From the NCBI GenBank assembly GCA_905221605.1, contig CAJNDS010000446.1, positions 1,165,743-1,229,742 on the forward strand: a stretch of DNA of 64,000 bases, read 5' to 3'. The position numbers and the translations under genes are program-made. Positions 42,080 through 52,726 of the stretch are shown here, in pieces; within the stretch, counting starts at the first letter, position 1; the number at the start of each line of letters is the position of its first letter. The notes under the pieces are model-generated. The model was not told where the DNA came from, did not search any database, and saw nothing but the letters and a program-made list of their open reading frames with translations. Source of the DNA: Symbiodinium natans. Its lineage: Eukaryota; Sar; Dinophyceae; Suessiales; Symbiodiniaceae.

Positions 42080-43117
42080 GTAAGCAACAAAGCAGTGGCC
42101 TAAACCACACATGAAGTACGAGGCCCCGACCTCTCATACCAGGATGGGTTATTATACTCTATAATCCCTTAAAAGGCCCTTAATGGGGTTCATTATGGGG
42201 ACTTTAAGCCCTAATAGCCCATCCTGGTAGGTGCCCAAGCTAGGTGCGCAATTGAATTCTTGCGACCCACCGAACTGCAACCCCTCTAAACCCTAAACCC
42301 TAAACCCGAGACTCGCTGGTCTTGTCGAAGATGCGCCAGCCAAGGCTGCATGCGCATGTCAGTCTCTTCGGTGAGCCACTGGACGGGCCTTTCCCGAATG
42401 TGGAACGGCCTCTTGGCTTCTGCAGACTTTCGCACAGATGGGTTTTGGGGCTTAGGCGTCACTATTTCCAAAAACTTTAGCCAGACTCCTTAAACTCCGG
42501 TTCTCCGTATCCATCAACCTAGAATTTCCGAACTCCTGATGATGCAACATGGGGGTCTACGAAAATCGGGGACCCCAATATAGACCCCCAAATAGTAGGA
42601 TTCGCCTCAAGATAAGGACCCCAAAAGGGTACCCCTAATATCGTAAACCCCCAAATCGAGGTTCCCAAGCATGAGCCCTGTGAAGTTTAGTTTATGATGC
42701 ACACGGTTTAGGGTTTAGGGCTTAGGGTTTGGGGTTTAGGGTTTGAGTTTAGGGTTAGGGTTTAGGGTTTGGATCGGAAACGACTGAGTGCTAGAAAGCC
42801 ATCAGAAGCCAATGCTCTGCACCGGGTGGTCCCAAACCTGGAGCACTACGCAACAGAAATGAAATCAACATCTTGAGCCCTAAACGTTTTAATCCTGAAC
42901 CTTGCGCCCCTTCTACGCTCTCTGCCAGACATCCAGAAATCCCCCTAAACCCTAAGCCCTACACCCCAAGACCTGTAGCCCCAAAGCCTGAACCCTACAC
43001 TCTCCTCTGAGGCTACAAGGCTTTCCGCGCCTCTACACTTCTGCTGCATGGGAAGATGTCTTTCCGAGTGTGGAGAGGTGGGGCTTGGGGTTTAGGTTTT
43101 AAGGGGGGGGGGGGGGG
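42080..43117. other. Family H element and sparse repeats
   Basis: Family H copy at 42548-42665 (GGGGGTCTACGAAAATCGGG, CCCCAAATAGTAGGATTC, AATATCGTAAACCCCC). G tract at 42701-42772. G run at 43095-43117. No gene seen. Confidence 0.55.
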
Positions 43118-43753
43118 GGTGGGTGGGTTTAGGGTTTAGGGTTTAGGGTTTAGGGTTTAGGATTTAGGGTTTAGGGTTTAGGGTTTAGGGTTTCGGGTTT
43201 CGGTTTGGGGTGTTGGGGTTCAGTGTTTGGGTTTAGAGCTCGCTTGCCTGGACCCTTCGTGGTAGTTCGTTGTCTTGTGTACAGTTTTTTCCTGTGCTCT
43301 AGATTTTACTTCCCATGGAGCTAGGCATCCAAAAGAAGGAGAAGCAACTACTGTGTTGCTGTGTTACCAAGGAGTCTATATGCCACTTGTTCACATGTTG
43401 CGGAAAGTACCTTAGCAGCAACCCTGCTTGCTCTGAGGTTCTGGCCCTAATCTCCAAACTCTACCCACAAACCGTATGTATGCGCCCCGAAACCTTGAAC
43501 CCCAAACCGTAAACCTGAAACCCTAAGCCCCAAACCCCACACCCCTATCCTTTGCATGCACATGGGGGTTTCCGAAAATAGGCCTCCAAAATAGACCCCC
43601 AAATAGTATAGGATCCCCTTTTCATAAGGACCCCAGTAAGGTACCCAAACCCTAACCCCTAAACCCTAAACCCTAAACCCTAAACCCTAAACCCTAAACC
43701 CTAATTTCCGGGAACCCCCACATGGACCCTTAGAGTTTTGCCATGTTCGCCAG
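43118..43753. repeat. G tract, family H fragment, C tract
   Basis: TTTAGGG units 43121-43205; a 65-codon frame (43315-43512) with a Cys-rich protein-like middle but no clear splice sites; family H fragment 43565-43640; CCCTAAA units 43645-43703. Confidence 0.55.
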
Positions 43754-43805
43754 GTTCCACGAGGCCCTTGCCTTCCTGGGTCCTCACAGTTGCTCGGCAG
43801 CAGCG
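43754..43805 (+). CDS. Candidate exon with telomeric donor
   Basis: CATGTTCGCCAG precedes 52 nt reading FHEALAFLGPHSCSAAA and ending CG|GTTTAG, the first unit of the G tract at 43806-43918. C tract upstream. Confidence 0.4.
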
Positions 43806-43918
43806 GTTTAGGGTTTAGGGTTTAGGGTTTAGGGTTTAGGGTTTAGGGGTTAGGGGTTAGGGTTTAGGGTTTAGGGTTTAGGGTTTAGGGTTTAGGGTTT
43901 AGGGTTTAGGGTTTAGGG
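43806..43918 (+). repeat. G-strand telomeric tract
   Basis: About sixteen TTTAGGG units with two TTAGGGG slips. Confidence 0.98.
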
Positions 43919-44187
43919 GCCCAAAGCCCGAACAAGGGCTTAGGGCTCAGCGGTTATTTGTAGACCCGAAAACCGTAAGGCCTGAAGGCCCTATATCCAA
44001 CCCCAAACCCCAGACCTTACATTCCAAAGCCTAAGCCCCAAACCCCACACCCTGAGCGCGAACTGGGGTCCATCTATACTAAAGCTGCTAAGCAGGAAAC
44101 CCTCCAAAGCCATCCTAAATCCGCAACCCTGAAACCTCGCAAACTCCTTAAACCCCTGAACCCTATAACCTAAACCTTACACACATG

Positions 44188-44395
44188 GGCTCTTACAAAT
44201 AGGGGCGCCCTTAGTATACTAACTTTAGTTATTGGAAATCAAACGTAAGAAGTAAGACTTAACACGAAACTCAAGGCCCTCAAAACCATGTTTAGAACTA
44301 GCAGGCCCCTGTTTTGAAGCCCTAAATCCTGAATCCTCAGCCCCAACCCTAACCCTAAACCCTAAACCCTAAACCCTAAACCCTAAACCCTAAAC
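44188..44395. mobile_element. Decayed family B element, then C tract
   Basis: TTACAAATAGGGGCGCCC and ATACTAACTTTAGTTATTGG start the element; its right end (GCAGGCCCCTGTTTT) is degenerate. CCCTAAA units follow at 44348-44395. Confidence 0.5.
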
Positions 44396-44417
44396 CTTTC
44401 TCGTATGGGGTTTGCAG

Positions 44418-44497
44418 GCCGGCACGATGGCTACGTGGATCGCTTTGACCTGGAGGCCGCCCTCCGGAGGCCGCAACCCGTGCTTGAAGGACTTTAG
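44418..44497 (+). CDS. Candidate exon with EF-hand-like loop
   Basis: GGTTTGCAG precedes a frame reading RHDGYVDRFDLEAALRRPQP, VLEGL and TAG. DGYVDRFD matches the second half of a calcium-binding EF-hand loop (D, G, then V, with an acidic residue at position 12) and LEAAL the following helix. It could be a terminal exon. C tract upstream, G tract downstream. Confidence 0.45.
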
Positions 44498-44800
44498 GTT
44501 GGGTTTGGGGTTTGGGCTTTAGGGTTTAGGGTTTGGGGTTTAGGGTTTAGGGTTTAGGGTTTAGGGTTTCGGGTTTAGGGTTTGGGGTTTAGGATTTGGG
44601 GTGTGGGGTTCAGTGATTTAGGGTTCAGGGTTTGGGGTTTCAGATTTAGGGTTCAGGGGTTGCGGTTTGTGGTTTGGGGTTTAGGGTTTGGGGTTCAGGG
44701 TTTGGGGTTCAGGGTTTGGGGTGTGGGGTTCAGGGTTTGGGGTTTCGGATTTAGGGTTCAGGGTTTGGGGTTTAGGGTTTAAGGTTTAGGGTTTACCCGA
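44498..44800 (+). repeat. Degenerate G-strand array
   Basis: TTTAGGG, TTTGGGG, TTCAGGG and GTGTGGGG units with a longer period near 44590-44770. The 66-codon frame of Gly/Phe/Arg repeats is its translation. Confidence 0.95.
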
Positions 44801-45122
44801 AACCCTCAGCCACAAGAGCCAACTTTCACCCCGCCGGACCTTGAAAGGCAGCCAAGTTTAGGGTTTAGGGTTTAGGGTTTAGGGCCATTCTGAAGCTTCA
44901 GGAAGCCTTGCACGCGTTGTAAGGTTTGATGGGTTTGGTGTTGTGGGGCAGCTAGTTGCAAGGCGAAGGCTGTGTGGCTTACTAAGGTTCTTGGAGGGCT
45001 TTAGGGTTTAGGGTTTAGGGTTTAGGGTTTAGGGTTTAGAGCCACTGATCTTCAGGGTTCAGGGTGGCCTCTTTCAGTAGGGTTTCTGTTTTGTATGGGG
45101 GGGGGGGGGGGGGGGGGGGGAA

Positions 45123-45168
<46 letters not shown>

Positions 45169-45474
45169 AGTCTTATTCGCGTATTATATAGGGGCTATGT
45201 AAAGGCACAACTGGGTAACGGATAAAGAGGCCGGTGGCCTCTCTAGGTTCAGGGTCATGTTTGATAGGCCCAGGCTGAAGAGGTTTAGCCTCTGGGAACC
45301 CTAAACCCTAAACCCTAAACCCTAAACCCTAAACCCTAAACCCTAAACCCTAAACCCTAAACCCTAAACCCTAAACCCTAAGAGAGGGGACTGTTGTGAG
45401 GCGGAGTTTTTTTGAATGTGATGCAGTGTTTTGGATGCAGTTGATTTTGTTGCGAGTGCAAAGCAGATGTACGA
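44801..45474. repeat. Poly-G tract and telomeric tracts
   Basis: Short G-strand tracts at 44858-44884 and 45000-45040. Poly-G of 24 then 45 bases split by AA (45097-45167). CCCTAAA units 45298-45380. No gene seen. Confidence 0.9.
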
Positions 45475-46990
45475 GGGTTTAGGGTTATAACGCCGACGGT
45501 ATAAATGCCCTGGCCTTAGGTGCATCAGGTTTAGACATTAAAACCTTTAAGCCTTATAAGGCTTTTAAAGGTTGAATTAAATTCAGGTTTGGGCATTCAA
45601 CCTAGGTTAAACCTTAAACCCTATAGTGCAGCCCTTCAGGGTTTAAACCCTATAAGAGGTTAGAGGTTTAGAGTTTAAGGTTTAGGGCATTGCAAAAACG
45701 TAACCCTCAGGGATTTAATCACTTTACTGTTTTCCTTAAGCCTGAAAGCATATAGTGTTTGGGTTTAGGGTTATAACGCTAAACTCTATAGGATAAGAAC
45801 CTTATAACCCTATATGGGGTTGTACAAAAACCCCGAGTTAAATCTATTCATCCTACAAGCTTAGTACTGGAACCGACGTTCCCGTGAGCCGGTTGGGTTT
45901 TCGTTGATTTGTAGTACAAGCTTAGTACTGGAACCGACGTTCCCGTGAGCCGATTGGGTTTTCGTTGATTTGTTGTACAAGCTTAGTACTGAAACCGGCT
46001 AGGTTTCCGTTGATTTGTAGTGCAAGCTGAGCAGGCTGGGTTTTCAATGTTTTCATGCATTTGTAGTACAAGCTTATCACTGGAATAGCGCCTGCCTGCC
46101 CTGTTACTACAAAGTTATCGGTTTATTTTCTTGATTATCGTTTTACGAGTCAGAAGCACGGCCCAAACGCTTCGGGCAATTCCTTTCAAAATCGACTGCG
46201 CGGGGTTTTGATACAACCCCATATTATAGGCCTTGAGACTTAAACCCTACTGTTTACCTTAAGCTTTACAGCAGATAGGGTTTAGGGTTATAACGCTGAA
46301 GGTATAAATGCCCACACCTTAGGTACATCAGGTTTAGGCATTAAAACATTTAAGCCCTATAAGGTTTTTAAAGGTTTAACCCTATAGGATTTAAACCCTG
46401 TAAGAGGTTAAAGGTTTAGAGTTTAAGGTTTAGGGCATTGCAAAAACGTAACCTTAGACCCTCAGGGATTTAATCATTTTACTGTTTTCCTTAAGCCTTA
46501 ATTAAAACATATGGGCTTTAGGGTTATAACGCTAAACTCTATAGGATTAGAACCTTATAACCTTATATTATAGGCCTTGAGGCTTAAATCCTACTGTTTT
46601 CCTTAAGCCTTACAGCATAAAGGGTTTAGGGTTCTAATGCTGAATGTATAAATGCCCAGACCTTAAATACATCAGGTTTAGGCATTAAAGCATAAGGTTT
46701 TCAGAGGTTTAAGGCCTGGGGATTTAAATTTAAGTTCGGGCATTCAAACTAGGTTAAGCCTTAAACCCTATAGGGCCCCTTTCGGGTCAGGGTTTATCTA
46801 CCCTACCGGGTTAGCCCTTTAGGGTTTAAACCCTATAAGAGGTTAAAGGTTTAGAGTTTAAGGTTTAGGGCATTGCAAAAACGTAACCCTAGTCCCTCAG
46901 TGATTTAACCACTTTACTGTTTTCCTTAAGCCTTAAAGCATATAGGGTTTAGGGTCATAACGCTCAACTCTATAGGATTTTTAACCTTAT
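45475..46990. repeat. Compound repeat domain, about 340-bp units
   Basis: GGGTTATAACGCTGAAGGTATAAATGCCC-type starts recur at about 45483, 46280 and 46625. GCATTGCAAAAACGTAACC recurs at about 45690, 46436 and 46868, each followed by ACTGTTTTCCTTAAGCCT. Units differ by a few percent and small gaps. No coding frame persists, so it is called a non-coding repeat. Confidence 0.8.
45854..46087. repeat. 61-bp tandem repeat inside the domain
   Basis: TACAAGCTTAGTACTGGAAC begins units at 45854, 45915 and 45976 (period 61), with degenerate units starting near 46021 and 46067. The array separates two units of the surrounding 340-bp repeat. Confidence 0.9.
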
Positions 46991-47302
46991 AACCCTACAT
47001 TATTAGCACCCACATCATCAAGACATGTCCTGTAGGCCCCGGGGACGCGAGAATACTATGAGCAGATATCCTTTTACTCGCACATGTGACATCGCAACCT
47101 TCAGATATAGCGCTGGAACCAAGGTGAGATTGGACATCGTTTTGTGAAGCAGTTGTGGCTGTGACATCCATGTTTCGAAACAGGGGCTGTGTTTCGAAAC
47201 AAAGGCCGTGTTTCGAAAGCAGGGAACTTCCGAATAACAGGTCTGGAAATACGTGAAAGCAAACCAACTGTGGCACAGCTACGGCTGTTACGCTTGAGGG
47301 GG

Positions 47303-47333
<31 letters not shown>

Positions 47334-47732
47334 GGGGGGGACTCCTGCCAAGCTGGGCCAAAGTTGCAAGGAACCCCCTCCCCCCCCCCCCCCCCCTACC
47401 CCCCACCCCCCCCCCCCCCCCACCCCCTCCCCCCCCCCCCCCCCCACCACCTCCCCCCTCCCCCCCCCCCCCCCCAAATCATGTATGCCAAACATCATGG
47501 TCAAGATTCCCACTTATGAATGGACTGTTGTGAGGCCAAAAGTTTAAAGTTGTAAGCGTTTACTAACCCCTAAACCTGATTACATGATTGAAAACTACCC
47601 AACAACTCCGCCTCACAACAGTCCTTTCTGAACCCTAAACCCTAAACCCTAAAGCCTGGTCTCTGGGGCTTTTCGTTGCTGTGAGTTGCAAGCGTGCTAA
47701 AGGGGCTTGGCCGTTAAGACCTTTGGAGCTAG
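46991..47732. repeat. Poly-G/poly-C inverted region
   Basis: A G-rich run (47297-47340) faces a C-rich run (47371-47475) across about 30 bp, able to form a long GC hairpin. All glycine- or proline-rich frames on both strands here are artefacts of these runs. Confidence 0.85.
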
Positions 47733-47924
47733 GATGCTCAGTAGCACCCTTATTCCCTTTGTTGGGGTTTAGGTTCCCTTGTAAACCTCTTTAAGAAACA
47801 AAAGGGCACCCGTTTTAATCCTAGGCTACTGGGCAACCTAGGGAGTGTATGAAAGACCTGTGGGTTTAGGGTTTAGGGTTTAGGGTTTAGGGTGTAGGGT
47901 GTACGGTGCAGGGTTTAGGGTTAG
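47733..47924. repeat. Family C variant and G tract
   Basis: GATGCTCAGTAGCACCC...AGGCTACTGGGCAACC is a diverged family C copy (47733-47838). TTTAGGG and GTGTAGGG units follow from about 47866 to 47922. Confidence 0.65.
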
Positions 47925-48010
47925 ACCTGCGAAAAATTGCCCAAGCACCCTGGAGGCTGGACATCTTCATCTCACCCCAGGACTTACGATTTTTTTTGCT
48001 TAAGTTGTGA
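47925..48010 (+). CDS. Candidate terminal exon
   Basis: After GGGTTAG at the end of a G tract the frame reads LRKIAQAPWRLDIFISPQDL, then RFFLLKL and TGA. A G tract follows at 48013. Hydrophobic pattern is protein-like; a donor within the block cannot be excluded. Confidence 0.4.
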
Positions 48011-48012
48011 AC

Positions 48013-49106
48013 GTTTAGGGTTTAGGGTTTAGGGTTTAGGGCTTAGGGCTTAGGGCTTAGGGTTTAGGGTTTAGGGTTTAGGGTTTGTCTTATTTCCGGT
48101 AGGTGCACAGGGCTGCCAGGCTTCGTGCTCTGGGCTCACACAGAGGAATTTGCGGGACCGCTGTTTTTGGGGAGGCTTCAACTTGTTCTTCGCTCCCGTG
48201 ATCTAAAGCCTAGTTCGAGGACCTTGTTTCCCTCACAAAACTTTACTAAGCCCTAAACCCGAAACCCGAAACCCTAAACCCTAAACCCTAAACCCTATGA
48301 ACCCTAAACCTGTTGTTTCAAAGTTTGCCTGGCCACCCGAGCTGCTGGACAGTTCGGGGCACTAGGTTGTAGTCGGAATTCTTACTTGTCAAATTCCCTT
48401 ATGTTCCCTGCGTAGTTTTTTGCCGTAAGATCCCTCAGAACCCTATTCTAATCATTAAGGCCCCCTATATTAGGTAGGGGTTTAGAGACCGGAGGGGATG
48501 AGTAGAGATTCGGAGATTCGTTGCTGTAGGGAGGTCATCGTCTCGAGTGTCCTGGTTACCAGGAAGTTCAACTGAGCTTGTGCAGCCTTAGGGTTTGTAC
48601 GATTTAGGGGATGAGGGGGTCTATTCAGGGCTCCCCTACCCCCCTCTATACTACCCCCCTAATTCTCCCCATAATTAAGGCTATAGAGGGGGGTAGAAGG
48701 GAAACCCATGATCTATAGGGTCTGGCGTTTTGCCGGGCTTCGGGTTCATGGTGTGAATGAGACTGCTCCCACTGCACAAGCCTCTTCTCCAAGTGCTTCG
48801 ATGCAAGGCGCAAACTTCCGATCAGCCCTACACCCTGAACTAATCCCGAAACGCTATGCCCTAAACCCTAAATCCTATATATGGATATGTGTATAACGCA
48901 TGGAAGTCCACCCTGGTATGCATGCGTGCAGAATGCGTCTGTATGCACGCCACGGGTAGCAACAGCAAATAAGTGTCTAAGTGTAAGTAAACACATATAC
49001 ATATACAAACACATACAAATATGACTATCTCTATAAATAACTAAATAAATAAATAAATAAATATATATATATATATAGAAAAATACTTGATTTATGTATA
49101 TGTGCC

Positions 49107-49146
<40 letters not shown>

Positions 49147-50262
49147 CGCGTGGACCTCGATCGTGGGCTTGGGTCGAAACATGGTAATCCCTAAGCCTAA
49201 ACCGCAACCCTATAAGTCCCCCAACCCCTGGACCGCAGAACCCTAAACTCTAAACCCTATAGACCCTGAACCCTGAACCCTGAACCCTACACCGCAGAAC
49301 GCACCCTAAACTCTCGTGGCCTCTGGGACAAAACCAGCTCGGCGTTGACGGCGCCGGCCGCCAGCACTTGGCCGGCGCAAAGACCTTGCAGCAGTTGCGC
49401 CATCTGCCACAGAACGGACAGAAGTAGGGGAGGTTCCAGCCGGACGACCTGTTCATGAAGGGTCCATGTACTAAATAATGTTCTTGGGCCTCAAAAGCTA
49501 CTAGATGGGAACCCCTTGAAGGCCCAAGTATATACTATACAGGTACATGGACCCTTAGGGTGTTGTTGGGCGACTCCTGTAGGGATCCAACAAATGAAGT
49601 TTGTAATAGTAAGCCTACAGCACGGACATTGAGTTGCGCTTCAAGGTTCACGGCGTTTAAACGGTTTCTGGATTCAACTGATAAACTACAGGGCTTACGC
49701 GATTCACGAGGTGTGTAGGGTTGGGCGCTTTCTTCCGTTCACCTGTAGCATCAGTCACCAATGCAAGAGGTTGGCGGGTCTTCTAAGCGTGAGCGCGTCC
49801 ACACTAATGCTATACCTATAAACCCTCCACCCTTAATCCGAAATCCTAAACCCTAAATCCCAAACTCCAAGCCTGAATCCTAAGCCCTACATCCTGCACC
49901 CTGAATCCTCGATTGCTGTACTCCGGACACGTGAGGCCCTCTATACTACCCCCCCCGGTTCCCCCCATAATGAATAAGCTTAATTCGGCTGAATAATATC
50001 CCTAAATGGCCTGAATTAGGGGGGGGGGGGACCTAGGCGGGGTAGTAGCCCTAAACCCCAAACCCTAAACCCTAAACCCTACACCCTAAACCCTAAACCC
50101 TAAGCCCTGTAGTATAGAGGGCGGTAGTAGGGGAACCCGCAAACACAGTGGTTGGAAGAGTCACGAACTTGAAGGCGCCTTTGGCTTGTTCAACTACGAA
50201 GTGTTGCAAACTGCCCCAAACACTGCAGATGCCTTTTTAGGTTTTAGGTTTTAAGGGCTAGG
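48013..50262. other. Mixed repeats, no supported gene
   Basis: G tract 48013-48088; C tract 48256-48298; family D copy 48625-48710; ATAA and GT microsatellites 49030-49143; CCCTGAA tract 49245-49290; family G copy 49463-49560 (GGGTCCATGTAC...GTACATGGACCC). The GC-rich block 49320-49440 has no chosen frame. Family D with insert is listed separately. Confidence 0.55.
49938..50145. mobile_element. Family D element split by a C-strand insert
   Basis: TCTATACTACCCCCCC starts the element. GGGGACCTAGGCGGGGTAGTA is followed by 61 bp of CCCTAAA units (50048-50108), then GTAGTATAGAGGGCGGTAG continues it. GTAGTA is present on both sides (50042-50047, 50109-50114). The uninterrupted form is at 15956-16055. 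Confidence 0.7.
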
Positions 50263-50350
50263 GTTTAGGGTTTAGGGGTTAGGGTTTAGGGGTTAGGGGT
50301 TAGGGTTTAGGGTTTAGGGTTTAGGGTTTAGGGTTTAGGGGTTTAGGGGT
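50263..50350 (+). repeat. G-strand tract
   Basis: TTTAGGG and TTAGGGG units. Confidence 0.95.
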
Positions 50351-50373
50351 TTTTAAGAGGTTTCCGAAAGCAG

Positions 50374-50463
50374 ACTCCTACCCTGACCGGGAAGGATCTC
50401 GACAGCCTGGCCTCCTCACCCGCTTCCGTCGACCTCCTGCAGCTGCCACGCGGGCCTGCTAAG
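50374..50463 (+). CDS. Candidate exon with telomeric donor
   Basis: CCGAAAGCAG precedes 90 nt (30 codons) reading TPTLTGKDLDSLASSPASVD and LLQLPRGPAK, ending AAG|GTTTAG. Phase 0 at both ends. G tracts on both sides. Confidence 0.5.
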
Positions 50464-50977
50464 GTTTAGGGTTTAGGGTTTAGGGTTTAGGGTTTAGGGT
50501 TTAGGGTTTAGGGTTTAGGGTTCTGGGTTCTGGGTTCTGGGTTCTGGGTTCTGGGCTCTGGGCTTCTGGATTTGAGGGTATGGCCGGGTTGTGGTGAGAC
50601 ATTCGGCGTAGGATTTGCCAACGCCAAGCCAAAAACCTTAGACAGGACTTTGGGGACGAAATGAACCCTAAACGGGCTTATGGTTCATATACCTTAATAA
50701 GAATTATAGTAGTACAGGGTATACGACCCCAATTTTCAGGTTCATGTGGTCCCCAAGGGAACCCAAGTAAATTCTTAGCCCCATACGCCCAACCCTAAGC
50801 CTATTGGAGGTTTACCATATTCGGGGTACCTTCTGGGGGTCCTTCGTAGGAGGGGATCCTACTATTTGGGGTTTAGGGTTTTGGCGTCCCAGATTTTCGT
50901 AAACCCTAAACCCTATACCCTAAACCCTATACCCTAAACCCTAGACCCTAAACCCTAAACCCCCTCTTGTCCTTCAG
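50464..50977. repeat. G tract, family H copy, C tract
   Basis: TTTAGGG units then five TTCTGGG units (50464-50556); family H on the opposite strand at 50818-50905 with a short GGTTTAGGG word inside; CCCTAAA/CCCTATA units 50903-50962. Confidence 0.7.
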
Positions 50978-51051
50978 CACAGGACGCTTCAACGTATTTC
51001 AGAAAGCCGACGCTTCAGGACCAGGGATCAGAGCTACCGGTGCCTGGAGCT
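50978..51051 (+). CDS. Candidate exon, basic
   Basis: CCCCCTCTTGTCCTTCAG is a strong acceptor. The 74 nt read HRTLQRISESRRFRTRDQSY and RCLE, then donor GTAGGG at the start of a G tract. C tract upstream. Confidence 0.55.
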
Positions 51052-51087
51052 GTAGGGTTTAGGGTTTCGGGTTTAGGGTGTAGGGTT

Positions 51088-51190
51088 TAGGCCTACAAGT
51101 AGGGGCCCCCGAGTTATAAGTAGGGTTATGCAGGCTGTGAACTGGGTTATCATTCCCTGAACTAAAGTTAGTATAGTAAAAGGGGCCCGT
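51088..51190. mobile_element. Family B element
   Basis: CCTACAAGTAGGGGCCCCC at the left, AACTAAAGTTAGTATAGTAA and AGGGGCCCGTCAGG at the right. Confidence 0.6.
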
Positions 51191-51469
51191 CAGGATTTCA
51201 ACGGTTTCAAGCGTTCGTGTTCACGGTTTACAGCTTACGGCTCTGTTGTTTATTCAAATTGCCTCCCACCACTTCGGCCTTCGGTTTGTTCAGACTACCC
51301 TTAGTTCAGACTACCCTTCAGCCTCAACCATAAGCGCTATATACCCTTCCGCTGCCTTTTCTCGCTTTGTTGGTCCTCATATCAGGCGTACCTAAATTTC
51401 GTCGACTTCCCGAAGCATTGAATCCACATTCGGAAGCACCTGCAAGCCAAAGACCTCACAACCCTAAAC

Positions 51470-51579
51470 TTGGGATGCTCCCCCGTATACTAGCAGTCCA
51501 TAATAGGATTATAGTACCCCCCCCCCCCCCCAATATAATCCCCAAAACAGGACTGTTAGTATAAGGGGGAACATCCCAA
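51470..51579. mobile_element. Family A element
   Basis: TTGGGATGCTCCCCCGTATA...CAGTCC and GGACTGTTAGTATAAGGGGG, AACATCCCAA form a long palindrome, with a C run in the centre (51520-51534). Confidence 0.7.
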
Positions 51580-52616
51580 CCCTACACCCCAAACCCTGAA
51601 GCCCCTGAGCCGCCAGAATCCGAGCCGCAAAAACCCTGGATCAAACGCACGCCGGAAGCCCTAAAGACCCTAAAGCCCTGAACCCTAAAGTCCTTACTCA
51701 AAGGCTCCAATGTAGTGCCTTTTTGGGTTTAGTTATAGGGGATTCTAGTATACTACCCCAAAAAGGTACTACATAGGAGCCTTTGGGTATAGCCTCAGAA
51801 CCCACACCGCATGTCCCTCAAATCCGCAACGCCTGCCCCAAACTCCTCAAGGCTCCCAGACACCCAAAACCCCAAATCCCACAACCCTCGAAATCCCCTA
51901 AACCCTTTAAATCCACTAAACCCTAAGCCCTAAACGCTAAACCCTGAACCCTAAAGCCTCGAAATCCCCTGAACCCTAGGCCCTAAACCCTAATCCGACA
52001 ACCACAGAGCAGGAGTTACTACGCGCCGCCAAAGGCAGAAGCCCGATCGCCAAGTTTGTCGGGGCTTCACCGCGTCACTTGGCTTGGTTTTGGTGTGGGC
52101 TTGGGTTTAGGGTTTAGGGTTTAGGGTTTAGGGTTTAGGGTTTAGGGTTTAGGGTTTAGGGTTTAGGGTTTAGGGTTTAGGGTTTAGGGTTTAGGGTTTA
52201 GGGTTTAGGGTTTAGGGTTTATTGTTTAGGGTTTATTATTGTTTAGCGTTTAGGGTTTAGGGTTTAGGGTTTAGGGTTTATTGTTTAGGGTTTAGGGTAT
52301 AGGGTTGTTTCGACTTGTTATCTTTCACCCTCATCCTAAACCCTAAGCCTTAAGCCCTAAGCCCTAAACCCTTTTCAGGAAGGCTAAATATCAGCTGAGA
52401 TGTTACTGCCCTACCCAGCTGACAAGTATTCCATTTTAGCCTATGAGTCACTCATGGTATGCTTAGGGTTTCCTGTAGAGCCCTCGAAAGCCCACTAACC
52501 CAAACCCCAAACCCCAAACCCCAAACCCAAACCCCAAACCACAAACCCCAAACCCCAAACCTCAAACCCCAAACCCCAAACCCTAAACCCTAACCCCCCC
52601 CCCCCCCCCTCTGCAG
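51580..52616. repeat. Telomeric words, long G tract, CCCCAAA tract
   Basis: Degenerate CCCTAAA words 51640-52000; an inverted-repeat piece at 51700-51785 (AGGCTCC...GGAGCCT); a 200-bp G tract 52107-52310; CCCCAAA units 52497-52592; then a C run leading to CTCTGCAG. No gene seen. Confidence 0.7.
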
Positions 52617-52699
52617 GCGCGCGGCAGCGCAGATCGACGCTGGGCGGGCGAGGGTGTGCCGCCAGGGGAACCCGGGCTGGGCTTCCCCTGGGCCGCGCG
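52617..52699 (+). CDS. Candidate exon
   Basis: A C run ending CTCTGCAG is a strong acceptor. The 83 nt read ARGSADRRWAGEGVPPGEPG and LGFPWAA, then donor GTATAG. C-strand units upstream, G tract at 52727-52772. Confidence 0.48.
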
Positions 52700-52726
52700 G
52701 TATAGGGCCTTAGAGGCTTAATTCGG

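Noticed and set aside
46995-47547. Glycine- and proline-rich frames on both strands
   Set aside because: Produced by the poly-G and poly-C runs.
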